NCBI GenBank assembly: GCA_024346835.1
Contig: AP024866.1
Location: 1,550,001 to 1,614,000, forward strand
Origin: Vibrio comitans
Lineage (GTDB): Bacteria > Pseudomonadota > Gammaproteobacteria > Enterobacterales > Vibrionaceae
DNA: 64,000 nucleotides
Reading direction: 5' to 3'
Part shown: positions 17,065-25,763 of the stretch, in pieces
How positions within the stretch are numbered: position 1 is the stretch's first letter
Layout of the letters: each line of letters begins with the position of its first letter
Notes under the pieces: generated by a model
Databases searched by the model: none
Told to the model about the DNA's origin: nothing
Seen by the model: only the letters and a program-made list of their open reading frames with translations
Made by a program: the position numbers and the translations under genes

Positions 17065-17730
17065 TTAGTTCATTTGATATAGTTCTACTTCTAGCGCAGA
17101 CATCTGATACACAGTCTCAACATTGCTTGCGCCATCGCTGTAATTTACATCAGCTGCGGTTGCTTCATTAAACAGCTCACCTTCAACCCATACTGGCGTT
17201 TGCAAACTAACTAGCTCAATCCCTTCTGGGTATTCAACTAATACAATTTGGTTAGGTGGCGGTGGTGGCGTATGAATGCATGCGCCCGCTGTAGGAACTA
17301 GGAAAAACTTAGTCACCTTAGTGCCTTCCATTTCAACAGGGGTAATAAATCCAGGTATACGATGGGGTTTATTAAGCACACCTTGATTCGGTAAGGTTGC
17401 AAGCTTCGTGCGCTGCTGCATGATCTTTTCTCGCTGAACAAATAGCGCATCTACATCAATGTTAGATTTTGCAAAGTTTTCTTCAAGTTGTGCCATCTCT
17501 TTTTGAGAAGCTTCTGAAGGTTTGAACCCTTCTACTTTTTGAGCATCGCGATAGCGAGCAATGGTGCCTAGATCGTAAAGCTGGTTAGAATCTAGCGCTG
17601 CAAACGGGTCTTCTACTGTGTCCACTTGAGGAAGCAAGTCTTGCCAAAATGTAGGTTCCATCTCCTCGGCAACAACATTTAATGAGAACAACAATGCACT
17701 TCCAAGTAGGATTCGTTTTAACAATTTCAT
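17065..17730 (-). CDS. DUF3299 domain-containing exported protein
   Basis: This 221-aa protein has a signal peptide (about residues 1-21) and the DUF3299 core. The core shows RIPGFITPVEMEG, then FFLVPTAGACIHTPPPPPNQ, the conserved Cys-x-His-x-Pro-rich signature. DUF3299 proteins are periplasmic and often stand beside ABC-type export or metal-related genes; the function is not settled. GAGGTG lies 8 nt before the ATG at 17730. It follows the amidohydrolase after 88 bp that contain a hairpin with T-tract. Confidence 0.85.
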   Translation of the reverse strand: MKLLKRILLGSALLFSLNVVAEEMEPTFWQDLLPQVDTVEDPFAALDSNQLYDLGTIARYRDAQKVEGFKPSEASQKEMAQLEENFAKSNIDVDALFVQREKIMQQRTKLATLPNQGVLNKPHRIPGFITPVEMEGTKVTKFFLVPTAGACIHTPPPPPNQIVLVEYPEGIELVSLQTPVWVEGELFNEATAADVNYSDGASNVETVYQMSALEVELYQMN

Positions 17731-17749
17731 TTACAAACACCTCAAAAAG

Positions 17750-17774
17750 AAGGCAGAGCTCTAAGCCCTGCCTT
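17750..17774 (-). terminator. hairpin with T-tract inside the amidohydrolase cluster
   Basis: Minus strand AAGGCAG-G-GCT-TAG-AGC-T-CTGCCTT is followed by CTTTTTG. It lies between the amidohydrolase stop and the DUF3299 start, so it may end most transcripts and lower expression of the two downstream genes. Confidence 0.6.
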
Positions 17775-17818
17775 GGTACTTAACAACGTTTCTAATCAGT
17801 TAATAGGAACGGGATTGA

Positions 17819-19192
17819 TTACAGCTTATTGCGATAGATTTTGCCGTCTTTCATTACAAGCTTGATAGTTTCAATCTCTTTGTACTCAGGGTCCGCATCA
17901 AACCATTTTTCGGTTGCACCAATCACTGACATATCTTCCAATGGGTTACCATCAACAAGAATCATGTCTGCAATAGCGCCTTTTTCAATCACACCCAGTT
18001 TACCTTGCGTTGTTCCGCGAGGGCCGGACATTGCAAGCATTTCACCCGCAATAGACGTCATTTGTTTTAGTACTTCGTAGTTGCTACCAAATGCTTGTGT
18101 ACGCCAGTAAATCTCATAACGACGTGCACGCTCGGCATCTGAATTCACGCCCACATAATCTGAGGCAAAGACTACTTTTACATTGTTTTTAAGCAGGCGT
18201 TGACCATAGTCACCGTACGCCTCTTGAAGTTTCGCCACCATAGGTAGTTTATCGGCTGGCATCAGAGGGTTCTTAGCCAAATCTGGCGATAGTCCCCACA
18301 TTTGCGGCACTACGTAACCACCCTCTTTCGCAATACGCTTCATGGTATCGTCGTTAATAAAGAAACCGTGTTCGAACGTTTTAACACCACAATCAAGCAA
18401 GCGGTTCACAGAACGATCATTAAATGTATGAGCCGCAACATAGGTGTTCCAATCTTTAGCTGCCTCTACAATGGCACAGGTTTCTTCCACTGAATATTGA
18501 ACCGTATCAATTGGGTCAAAACGTGATGAACCACCACCACCCGCCATGATTTTGATTTGAGTCGCGCCGTTTCGTAAGTTAGTACGCGTTGCTTGCTGCA
18601 CTTCAGGTACACCATCAGCTACCGCGCCAATGCCCATACGTTCAAAGTTAGATAAGTCGCCTGCTGTTTTTGGAGAGAAACCAGCATCATTACGGTCTCG
18701 GAAATCACCATGCCCTGACGTTTGTGATATAAATGCGCCTGACGGGTAAAGGCGCGGCCCTTCCACATTCCCTGCTTCAATTTCGCGAGCCAAACCAAAC
18801 GCCGGGCCACCCATATCACGCACAGTGGTAAAACCATCTTGCAGATAACGCTCAGCTACAGTAACCGAGTTAATTGAGATATCAGTAAGGTCTTTGTTCT
18901 TCTCAATTTGGTCAAAGTGATAGTTAATCATGATGTGCGCGTGGCCATCAATCAAACCTGGCATTAGAGTTTTACCCTCACCATCAATGACCGTCGCATC
19001 TTCTGCTGTGATTTCTTTAGATGAAATCTGTTCAATTTTATTATCAACAACCATCACGTAATGGTCTTCGTACAGTTTGTCTTCTGTACCGTTGAAAACA
19101 TCGACGTTCTTAAAAATAGTCGTTGCTGCCGAAGCAGAAAATGCTAGAGAACATGAAATTGCAACTGCTGAAAGTTTCAAAACGTTTTTCAT
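17819..19192 (-). CDS. secreted metal-dependent amidohydrolase (imidazolonepropionase-like / Xaa-Arg dipeptidase type)
   Basis: This 457-aa exported enzyme has a signal peptide ending ASA at about residue 23. It belongs to the amidohydrolase superfamily with a binuclear metal centre. Visible ligands are HAH in MPGLIDGHAHIMI, the carboxylated Lys in IKIMAGGGGSS, His in VAAHTFND, His in TFEHGFFI and Asp in VVFASDYVG. Relatives act as prolidases, Xaa-Arg dipeptidases, organophosphate hydrolases or lactonases. ATG 19192 with AGGAAA gives the signal peptide; the longer frame to 19279 does not. An AraC regulator lies 239 bp upstream. Confidence 0.87.
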   Translation of the reverse strand: MKNVLKLSAVAISCSLAFSASAATTIFKNVDVFNGTEDKLYEDHYVMVVDNKIEQISSKEITAEDATVIDGEGKTLMPGLIDGHAHIMINYHFDQIEKNKDLTDISINSVTVAERYLQDGFTTVRDMGGPAFGLAREIEAGNVEGPRLYPSGAFISQTSGHGDFRDRNDAGFSPKTAGDLSNFERMGIGAVADGVPEVQQATRTNLRNGATQIKIMAGGGGSSRFDPIDTVQYSVEETCAIVEAAKDWNTYVAAHTFNDRSVNRLLDCGVKTFEHGFFINDDTMKRIAKEGGYVVPQMWGLSPDLAKNPLMPADKLPMVAKLQEAYGDYGQRLLKNNVKVVFASDYVGVNSDAERARRYEIYWRTQAFGSNYEVLKQMTSIAGEMLAMSGPRGTTQGKLGVIEKGAIADMILVDGNPLEDMSVIGATEKWFDADPEYKEIETIKLVMKDGKIYRNKL

Positions 19193-19331
19193 TTGTTGTT
19201 TCCTATAAAGCGTCAAACTCAATATCCATCGTGATTCGCCAGGTTTAATGACGGTATATCCATCTATCAATGAGGCCATTGTGTAGGTCTGTTTTGATTT
19301 CCTACCGTTACATCATCTTAATGATTGAAAT

Positions 19332-19354
19332 GTGTTAGTTAATTTCTGTAACAC
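19332..19354. promoter_or_regulatory. GTGTTA-N11-TAACAC inverted repeat
   Basis: An exact 6-bp inverted repeat with an 11-bp centre lies 140 bp upstream of the amidohydrolase start and 78 bp downstream of the AraC gene's stop. Spacing suits a regulator dimer on one face of the helix. Which protein binds it is unknown. Confidence 0.25.
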
Positions 19355-19431
19355 TCAATAGCTTAGAAGTGATATTAAGGACTTTCCGCTTTTATTAATT
19401 GCCATTTGATGACACCAATAAAACAACGCGT

Positions 19432-20451
19432 CTAATTACGCTCGTTGGTAAGAGACTTTCTAAATGCACTAGGTGTTTGGTTGTAGCGGCGCTTAAAGGC
19501 ACGTGTAAAGTGAGCAGCATCGGAATAACCAAACTTATTTGCAATGGTGGTTAAGGATTCTGTAGACCCTTTCATTGCATCTACGATGAGTTCGAAGGTC
19601 ATATCTTCAATCAGCTCTTTATAGACAAAACCTTCTTTTTCTAATCGGCGCTGCAGGGTTCTAACGTTCATCCTTAATATCTCTGCCGCCACCTTGACGG
19701 GTAGTTTTCCCATAGACAAGTAAGGTGAAATCGCTAAGCGAAAGGTATCCATAAAAGTAGGTTCATTGAACAAGATAGGCATAACAAGGTTTGGGTTAGA
19801 TGACCCCCCATAAAAGTGCGGCAGGCTCTCCATTACAGATTCAGGGATCTTGATGCCGGTCGCAGTGCGCTGATAGATAAAAGTGACATTATGTAATGTG
19901 GGCAGGCTGTTATAGAGATCACTATGGTCACTCACCAAAGCAATCTGCTCAGGCTTCCATGTTGAATGGGTGATCGAACGAATGAACTCCACCATAAACA
20001 GAACAGAAAACACCTCAGCATCTTCATACCAAGACTCTTTTTGCCCCAGCTTTTCTCTGACTAACCACCAGGAACCAGCAGCAAACGTTGGATATACTTT
20101 TGAATTTGGCGATGAGAGTTGAACAAGCTCAGTCAATTCGTGGCAGGCGTCTAAAACAGATCCATGTTCAGAAAGTTGTGACACAAAGCTAGGCATATAA
20201 CTATTGCGGATCCCTTCCCAAAAGATCACCCCCAACTCTTCCTTTGTGTAGTGCGAGCCTAAGACCTCAAGCGCATTGAGCATTACACTCTCTGGTAAGC
20301 AATCGTAGCTATTGGCACTGTTAATGTCATTGGGGATGGTTGCTTGACGAAGAAGCTCATACGCATCTGCATCAATTTGCATCAAAAGATCGACAAAAAA
20401 CTTAACGTCATCTAGTCGAACAAGGTTGATATGCTGCTCTGCCGAAGTCAT
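19432..20451 (-). CDS. AraC family transcriptional regulator
   Basis: This 339-aa regulator has an N-terminal sensor domain of the arabinose-binding-like type used by OruR/ArgR AraC proteins and a C-terminal helix-turn-helix pair at about residues 240-335. The HTH region shows LRMNVRTLQRRLEKEG and IANKFGYSDAAHFTRAFKRRY. GGAAAGGGA is directly before the ATG at 20451. It heads the amidohydrolase-DUF3299-porin group on the same strand and probably controls it in response to the imported substrate. It resembles the regulator at 6281 in sensor layout. Confidence 0.88.
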   Translation of the reverse strand: MTSAEQHINLVRLDDVKFFVDLLMQIDADAYELLRQATIPNDINSANSYDCLPESVMLNALEVLGSHYTKEELGVIFWEGIRNSYMPSFVSQLSEHGSVLDACHELTELVQLSSPNSKVYPTFAAGSWWLVREKLGQKESWYEDAEVFSVLFMVEFIRSITHSTWKPEQIALVSDHSDLYNSLPTLHNVTFIYQRTATGIKIPESVMESLPHFYGGSSNPNLVMPILFNEPTFMDTFRLAISPYLSMGKLPVKVAAEILRMNVRTLQRRLEKEGFVYKELIEDMTFELIVDAMKGSTESLTTIANKFGYSDAAHFTRAFKRRYNQTPSAFRKSLTNERN

Positions 20452-20704
20452 TCCCTTTCCTAAGTAAAACCAATCACTAGTATGAGGATGGCAAATTCAA
20501 CAAAGAATTCAAATACCTAACTCGTCATATTTTTCGGTTGAACACTATTTCAAGGGTTTGCATCGCAGCGCCAACCTTATCAAAGCTGAATCATGAACTC
20601 GATCAACTATATATCGCCTCATAGAATGTATTGGGTAGGCTATCGCGTCAAACTCCTACTCTTCTAATCCATTACATTGACCTGTTGTGGTTCCTCTAGT
20701 GTTT

Positions 20705-21007
20705 TCAAAAGACATTCGGGCAATAAGTTGAATACATGTCTTCCTCCTCAAACCAAAAGACGCTCACAAAAGCCCCTCCGTCTTTTTCCTTTCGAATATC
20801 CACTTGAAGGCTGTCGGTTTTATGCACGAAATTTCTCTCATCCACTTTGCGTAGCTTTAAAGTCTGGCCTGTGTCCTTATCATTAAGCATCATCACCCTA
20901 TTGTCAGATGTAATGTTGTATCCATCATTGCAATCCCAGAGTTGGATACTGGCTTGTGCTGTTAGTGATAAAAACGTCAGCGTAATTAGTGAAAGTGTCT
21001 TTTTCAT
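20705..21007 (-). CDS. small exported protein, 100 aa
   Basis: A clear signal peptide (MKKTLSLITLTFLSLTAQAS) is followed by an 80-residue domain with two cysteines, in QLWDCNDGY and STYCPNVF, that could form one disulphide. GAGGAA lies upstream of ATG 21007. I do not recognise a family; the size and early WxC are loosely like small periplasmic lysozyme-inhibitor-type proteins, but this is not supported further. Confidence 0.65.
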   Translation of the reverse strand: MKKTLSLITLTFLSLTAQASIQLWDCNDGYNITSDNRVMMLNDKDTGQTLKLRKVDERNFVHKTDSLQVDIRKEKDGGAFVSVFWFEEEDMYSTYCPNVF

Positions 21008-21057
21008 GTTAGTTCCTCAGTGAGTAGTAATTTGCCTCCTTACCTAGTTATCTATCC

Positions 21058-21258
21058 CTATACAGCCACCCTTCGTCTCAGTTTATTTCCGTCGTATTTA
21101 CAATAAGCAAAGGCACAAGCTAAAAAGATTAAGAACTGAATTGATTCTCTACCATACAGACCGAGCCCCTCTAGAAACCCCGATCCAATGTGGCTTGAAT
21201 ATAGAAAAGCTATTGTAAGACCGATTGCCTTAAAACATTTCTTAGTGATCTTATTCAT
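21058..21258 (-). CDS. small membrane protein, 66 aa
   Basis: This short protein has two hydrophobic segments (AIGLTIAFLYSSHIGSGF and SIQFLIFLACAFAYC) and a basic tail GNKLRRRVAV. A GGGCGG precedes the ATG. It lies 50 bp upstream of the exported 100-aa protein on the same strand, so the two may form an operon. No family is recognised. Confidence 0.5.
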   Translation of the reverse strand: MNKITKKCFKAIGLTIAFLYSSHIGSGFLEGLGLYGRESIQFLIFLACAFAYCKYDGNKLRRRVAV

Positions 21259-21383
21259 AATAATGCCGCCCTTTGTCTTTCTTGTGGGAGTATCTTAAGG
21301 GATAGTCAGCTAATGGAACCAGTGAGATTCTATCGGATATTCCAATAGATAAATTGCGCAGGTTATTGGGGAGGGTTACATCT

Positions 21384-21470
21384 ATGCTAAAAAAGCGCTG
21401 TGATAAATTAGAGGAAGGCGTTTATAAACCAGTCTACTTCGAGGCTATCAAAGCTCTTGATCTCAATTGA
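21384..21470 (+). CDS. possible 28-aa peptide or gene remnant
   Basis: A 28-codon frame, MLKKRCDKLEEGVYKPVYFE and onward, follows GGGAGG at 9 nt spacing. It could be a real small protein or the tail of a decayed gene. The rest of the 376-bp interval 21259-21634 before the tRNAs shows no other supported gene. Confidence 0.25.
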   Translation: MLKKRCDKLEEGVYKPVYFEAIKALDLN

Positions 21471-21634
21471 ACATCTTTGAAACTGATAATGACCAATTTC
21501 TATTCACTCAATCACTTTGTGCTAATTATTTGATTGACTTAGGAATTAGCTCTACATATTATTGCACTCGTTCCTTACAGAGCACTAAGCTACAAGGCCT
21601 ACTAAAGCCTGTTAGCGAAAAAGTCAAAGAGTAT

Positions 21635-21711
21635 GGGTCCGTAGCTCAGTTGGTTAGAGTACTACCTTGACATGGTAGGGGTCGGCGATTCGAATTCGCC
21701 CGGACCCACCA
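21635..21711 (+). tRNA. tRNA-Val (anticodon GAC), copy 1
   Basis: The 77-nt sequence runs from GGGTCCGTAGCTCAG to an encoded CCA. The acceptor stem is GGGTCCG/CGGACCC, the anticodon loop is TTGACAT with GAC at 21669-21671, and the T loop is TTCGAAT. It is identical to the copy at 21754. Confidence 0.97.
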
Positions 21712-21753
21712 TCCTCTTGCATTCACATGCAATCGTATTGAACAACAAAATTT

Positions 21754-21830
21754 GGGTCCGTAGCTCAGTTGGTTAGAGTACTACCTTGACATGGTAGGGG
21801 TCGGCGATTCGAATTCGCCCGGACCCACCA
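21754..21830 (+). tRNA. tRNA-Val (anticodon GAC), copy 2
   Basis: This is an exact second copy, 42 bp after the first, with GAC at 21788-21790 and an encoded CCA. Both genes are probably processed from one transcript that ends at the terminator at 21841-21863. Confidence 0.97.
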
Positions 21831-21840
21831 AATTTACAAC

Positions 21841-21863
21841 AAAGCCCGCTTTTAGCGGGCTTT
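21841..21863 (+). terminator. intrinsic terminator of the tRNA-Val operon
   Basis: AAAGCCCGCT-TTT-AGCGGGCTTT is followed by GTTGTTT, 10 bp after the second tRNA. Confidence 0.85.
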
Positions 21864-21989
21864 GTTGTTTCTGGCTTATGCTCATTTGCATCCCTTCATA
21901 ACAAACTCATACACTGCTATCTCAATTTTACTAAGACCCCGAAATGGCATCGATTGGTAAGTATATAAAGCAGTCATCATGCTACTTTT

Positions 21990-22583
21990 ATGCGAAATAC
22001 CTATCAATCATTTGGGGATCATGTGCTTCGTAAGAATTCAGGTTTCACGCTTGTAGAGCTTGTTGTCGTTATCGTTTTGCTCGGGATTTTATCGACTGTG
22101 GCAATGCAAAAGCATGTGAACATTCAACGTGATGCTCGCATCGCAACACTTGAAGGCATTAAGGCGTCAATTCACGATGCCGCGACGTTAGCGTACTCGT
22201 TGGCTGTAATTAATGGTGTTGAAAATGATGCCCGTAATTCTGCTGATGATAAAACCGTCTCTGATCCAATATTAACCAATATCGGTTATCTAGAACTGAA
22301 GTATGGCTACCCTGAAGCAATGTTGTCAGACGATGAGCTTATGGCCCCTGATGGGCAACCAAGGTTGGGTATTGTTCAGCTCTCAAGCGTTGATGCGAAC
22401 GAACTTGATGTCTGTTATTCAAGTGATTGCACTACAGGTACGAGTTCCCGCGTATATATCGGATATGGTCTTCATGAGACATCCGGAGATTACACGCACT
22501 GCTACGTTAAATATAAAGAGCCAGATGATGATGAACCCACTCCAAATGGCTACTTACTAGAAGTTGAAACTGAGGATTGTTAG
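21990..22583 (+). CDS. type IV pilin-like protein (MSHA pilin-type)
   Basis: The protein has a prepilin peptidase site, NSG|FTLVELVVVIVLLGILST, the hallmark of type IVa pilins and pseudopilins, then about 150 residues rich in acidic residues. Cysteines lie in LDVCYSSDC and at the C-terminus in THCYVKY and ETEDC, which could form disulphides. As written the leader is 18 residues; a GTG at 22023, preceded by GGGGA, would give a more usual 7-residue leader. No other pilus genes are nearby, so it must use assembly machinery encoded elsewhere. It lies right after the tRNA-Val pair. Confidence 0.82.
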   Translation: MRNTYQSFGDHVLRKNSGFTLVELVVVIVLLGILSTVAMQKHVNIQRDARIATLEGIKASIHDAATLAYSLAVINGVENDARNSADDKTVSDPILTNIGYLELKYGYPEAMLSDDELMAPDGQPRLGIVQLSSVDANELDVCYSSDCTTGTSSRVYIGYGLHETSGDYTHCYVKYKEPDDDEPTPNGYLLEVETEDC

Positions 22584-22823
22584 TTTTCAAATGACAATGT
22601 TTGGCACTGACGCTAAATATATAGCTAAGCGCTATCCAGACATATTTAAGATTAGTGCAGGGTCCGTAGCAGCAACTTCTGAACAGATGTGAGTCAGTAA
22701 CACTCTGAAACTTGCGGCTAATGGATACGCAGTGGCATAGCAAACCTCTATCTTAGTTGGAAAGTTCACTCATTACCTACGTCTTACTAGTGGCACACTT
22801 GTGCATTACTTACTAGATCAAAA

Positions 22824-22850
22824 AAAGGCTCTGCATCGCAAAGCCTTTCT
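22824..22850 (-). terminator. terminator of the DUF1254/DUF1214 lipoprotein gene
   Basis: Minus strand AAAGGCTTTGC-GAT-GCAGAGCCTTT runs into TTTTTGATC, 16 bp past the stop at 22866. The hairpin is nearly perfect. Confidence 0.8.
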
Positions 22851-22865
22851 CTTAATTAAGTCGTA

Positions 22866-23918
22866 TTAACTTCTTTTTATAGCCGTAATGATTGGATCTT
22901 TTTCTGAATCTATCACTGCCTGTGTGGCACCATAGTGTCGAGTAGTGATCGTGAAGTTCTGTCCTTTGGTATCGATATTATTAATCGCGTTTTCACCACA
23001 GTTAAAAGAAACGGTCACTGTTTTGTCTGCATTTACTTTCCATGAATGGGAATTTTGAGCGACAGCACCATCAATTAGGTATTTTTCCATATCGTACGCA
23101 GTGATTGACGTGAAGAATCGATTGTCTGGGTCTTCAAATGTAGTGGTGTAACAAGCAGAGCCATCGATTACTGGCGAGTTGACGTATTTGTTACCTTCTA
23201 GCGGAACAGGCGATGCTCCCCCCCAACCTGCAGCATTCTCAAGGTTCCACTGTGTTAGATCTGTCACTTTCTCTGGAGTACGAGGGAAGGTATAGGTAAA
23301 TACGCCTTCTTTCTCAACAATACCATCGACAACACGCTTACGCTCCCACACTTCTTTCTCTACAGCTTGAAAGTCGTAGTTTGGAAGTTGATAGTCAACT
23401 GCAAAATTGAATTGAGAAGTGTCGACTTTTGCTAAACCTTCACGTGATTTCTCTAGACCATTTTCCACACCAGAGCGATAAATTAAGAATGCGGTACTAG
23501 AGTCAGTGATAGGAACGGTATGTACACCGTCTTCAACGATTAGGTGTTCACCGTGACCGTTTTCAGTGACAACTTGAACAGACATGTATGTGTCACCAGT
23601 GTCAGGGATGTCAAACGTCACCTGGCCATCTACCGCTTTAACGATAGCAACACCGTAAAGAGTATCGTCGTTCATTTGTACTGTAGGCGCTTTGTCACCG
23701 CGTGGCGGTAAGTTTTGAAGTATTGCGAACTGTTTGTTCGCATCACCACTCACCATCCAGTTTCGATACATACGAGCAGTTTCAGCGTGTGCAAAATTCT
23801 GTTTTGTGACTTCTAGATTGTCAACTTTAACAGTAGTAGCGGATTCACCATTAAATGCTGAACAAGCCATAATTGAAGAGGTAGCTAAAGCAATTGCCGT
23901 TAGTTTTAACGCTTTCAT
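22866..23918 (-). CDS. DUF1254/DUF1214 domain-containing lipoprotein
   Basis: This 350-aa protein has a lipoprotein signal with lipobox SSIMAC (Cys19). The DUF1254 half contains the FAHAETARMYRNW region and NDDTLYGVAIVKA. The DUF1214 half at the C-terminus contains FFTSITAYDMEKYLIDG, AVAQNSHSW and VNADKTVTVSFNCG. The family is widespread and envelope-located, but its biochemical role is unknown. ATG 23918 has GAGAGAA upstream; the 12-residue extension to 23954 would bury the signal peptide. It is monocistronic with its own terminator. Confidence 0.85.
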   Translation of the reverse strand: MKALKLTAIALATSSIMACSAFNGESATTVKVDNLEVTKQNFAHAETARMYRNWMVSGDANKQFAILQNLPPRGDKAPTVQMNDDTLYGVAIVKAVDGQVTFDIPDTGDTYMSVQVVTENGHGEHLIVEDGVHTVPITDSSTAFLIYRSGVENGLEKSREGLAKVDTSQFNFAVDYQLPNYDFQAVEKEVWERKRVVDGIVEKEGVFTYTFPRTPEKVTDLTQWNLENAAGWGGASPVPLEGNKYVNSPVIDGSACYTTTFEDPDNRFFTSITAYDMEKYLIDGAVAQNSHSWKVNADKTVTVSFNCGENAINNIDTKGQNFTITTRHYGATQAVIDSEKDPIITAIKRS

Positions 23919-24182
23919 ATGTTCTCTCAATTTATCAAATGTCATTAGTTTCAATTCAAAGCTGAGATTGGCAATATATGCTGAAATATCAATTTAGCCT
24001 TGAGTAATTTAAGCCGTAGAAGCTGATGTGCAAATACTATAATTCGCACTTAATTAATGCTAATGAACTATTCAAATAAGTAATTATGACCAAAGCGCAT
24101 AATGGGCAACGTGGGAAGTTAATTATGCATAAGACCAGTCATCCCCTTTTCCTTATGTATAATCCCTCAACCCCATAGAAAG

Positions 24183-24542
24183 TTGGACTGCAAAATCAAA
24201 AACCACAGAGAACAATACCCCTCGGTGGTAGTCGCGGACAGTTCGAGAACGTTAGAAACACGCTCTGCGGGCTTGCTCGATGGACAGCCTCGGATCACTG
24301 TTCCCAGCATTTCTAAAAAAATAGAGGCTCAATTGCAAGGTCTAGGAGTGGGTTACTTACCTGTTCATCGTATCCAGCAAGAACTCCAGATCGGGCAACT
24401 AATAGCTTTAGAAGTGGAGCATGTTGATCAACGAGAGCGTGAAATACATCTGGCCTGGAACAAAAATAACAAAGGCAAAGCCTTGGCTTGGTTTGTGAAA
24501 AAGATTCAATCACTTGAACCCGCTCTTTTTTTAAGTTGCTGA
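24183..24542 (+). pseudogene. C-terminal remnant of a LysR family regulator
   Basis: The 119 codons match only the end of a LysR effector domain. Recognisable runs are REQYPSVVVADSSR, GQPRITVPSISKKIEAQLQG, LGVGYLPVHRIQQEL and GQLIALEVEH. The helix-turn-helix and the first half of the effector domain are absent upstream: the frame closes at 24120 with no LysR-like sequence. I read it as a 5'-truncated relic, not a functional gene. Confidence 0.75.
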
Positions 24543-24713
24543 TTTTTAGTCCTGATCGCTCAGAACAACAAGTATATTCACTTTAATTTCATTTTCTGAA
24601 CATTGAAGCGGTATACCGTAATTTCACTGCATTTTCGCTCTGCGAAAACCAAAATGTTGACAGAAAAACCATGTCAAAGTTAACTTGGAATAAGATTATT
24701 TAGTGAGCACAAT

Positions 24714-25496
24714 ATGAGCATTGAAAACAAAGTCAGTTTCGATCATTTAGTCGTTTCACAAGTAAACGCCCTATCATCATGCAGCGCATGCGAGTTTGAC
24801 AGCACCTTTAATAAACTGGCTAAGCAAGGACTAGAATGGTTTAATCTCGACCGCCTTACGCTCTTTCCGAACTCTATGATAATGCTCAATGATGGCAAGA
24901 GCGTATCTGTCTCTCGAAAGCATATTCCAGAGCTCGATAAAGCCCGTTTTGTGGTGGGCAACTATGTAGATTACCTACGACTACTCAGGCTAAAGAGCCA
25001 ATATCAGCTGTTTAATTCAAATGATTTGAAGCAATCTAACATTAGTACTTTACGCGAACTTTACATGGAAGGTGGACGCTGGCACGGCATCATGAGACTA
25101 GAGTTGTTTGGACAGGTATGGGGGGCTTTGGCGTTTTCAAGGTTTAATGATGACTCAACTGATCTTACCGAAACCGATCTTAACCAACTCAAAGCGCTTT
25201 GCGATATTTGGTTAGTCTATTGGCAACATTCTACCGTCACTAGAAGTTTGAACAAAGGCAGTGAAAGTAAACTCGATGAAAGTGAAAAACTTCTCAAGCT
25301 AAGTAAAAAGCAGTGCACTGTATTAGCGCTACTTGCTCAAGGCTACACTGCAAAGCAATGCGCGGAAAAACTCTTTCTAAGTCCTCGAACAATCGAGTCG
25401 CACAAGTATCGCATGCTCGACACTCTCGATTTCGATAACAATACTGAATTGGTTCAATTTGCGTTACGCAATGGCTTGGGTATTGAAGCCTCTTAA
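24714..25496 (+). CDS. LuxR-type helix-turn-helix transcriptional regulator
   Basis: This 260-aa protein has an N-terminal domain of about 190 residues, possibly GAF-like, with no family I can name. The C-terminal LuxR helix-turn-helix at about residues 195-255 shows LSKKQCTVLALLAQGYTAKQ and LSPRTIESHKYRMLDTL. It lacks the conserved residues of acyl-homoserine-lactone receptors and has no receiver domain. It lies 267 bp upstream of a membrane protein and an SDR gene on the same strand, which may be its targets. GAGCAC serves as a modest ribosome-binding site. Confidence 0.85.
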   Translation: MSIENKVSFDHLVVSQVNALSSCSACEFDSTFNKLAKQGLEWFNLDRLTLFPNSMIMLNDGKSVSVSRKHIPELDKARFVVGNYVDYLRLLRLKSQYQLFNSNDLKQSNISTLRELYMEGGRWHGIMRLELFGQVWGALAFSRFNDDSTDLTETDLNQLKALCDIWLVYWQHSTVTRSLNKGSESKLDESEKLLKLSKKQCTVLALLAQGYTAKQCAEKLFLSPRTIESHKYRMLDTLDFDNNTELVQFALRNGLGIEAS

Positions 25497-25551
25497 TACG
25501 AATGCAAAATCTTTAACTGGTCATCCCCCATCCTCTGCAACCTTGCAAAGG

Positions 25552-25591
25552 TTCACGTCATGTGAATTGTAAATGCAGTAAATATTACTGC
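25552..25591. promoter_or_regulatory. two adjacent inverted repeats upstream of the membrane protein/SDR pair
   Basis: TTCAC-GTCAT-GTGAA (25552-25566) and GCAGTAA-ATA-TTACTGC (25575-25591) lie side by side, about 170-210 bp before the start at 25764. Both are exact over their arms. They are candidate binding sites for the neighbouring LuxR-type regulator or another factor. Confidence 0.3.
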
Positions 25592-25763
25592 TTATCTCCC
25601 TGCATTCTTCGGTTATTTTACCTACTAAATCACCCATACAAAAAATGCACTATAGCAACTACGTACTTCCTTTCTTGTAGCAAGGCTACATCACGGAGCA
25701 GGGTCGCACATGTAGTCGCCACGTAGCAATCAATAAATTTTCAATTCAACAGAGGCCATCTAT

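Noticed and set aside
21467..21670. 67-codon frame running into the first tRNA-Val gene
   Set aside because: Starts with TTG without a ribosome-binding site and overlaps the tRNA, so it is not coding at least at its end.
22660..22670. 11-bp copy of the tRNA-Val 5' end (GGGTCCGTAGC), possible attachment-site relic
   Set aside because: Too short, matches the 5' rather than the 3' end of the tRNA, and no integrase is nearby.
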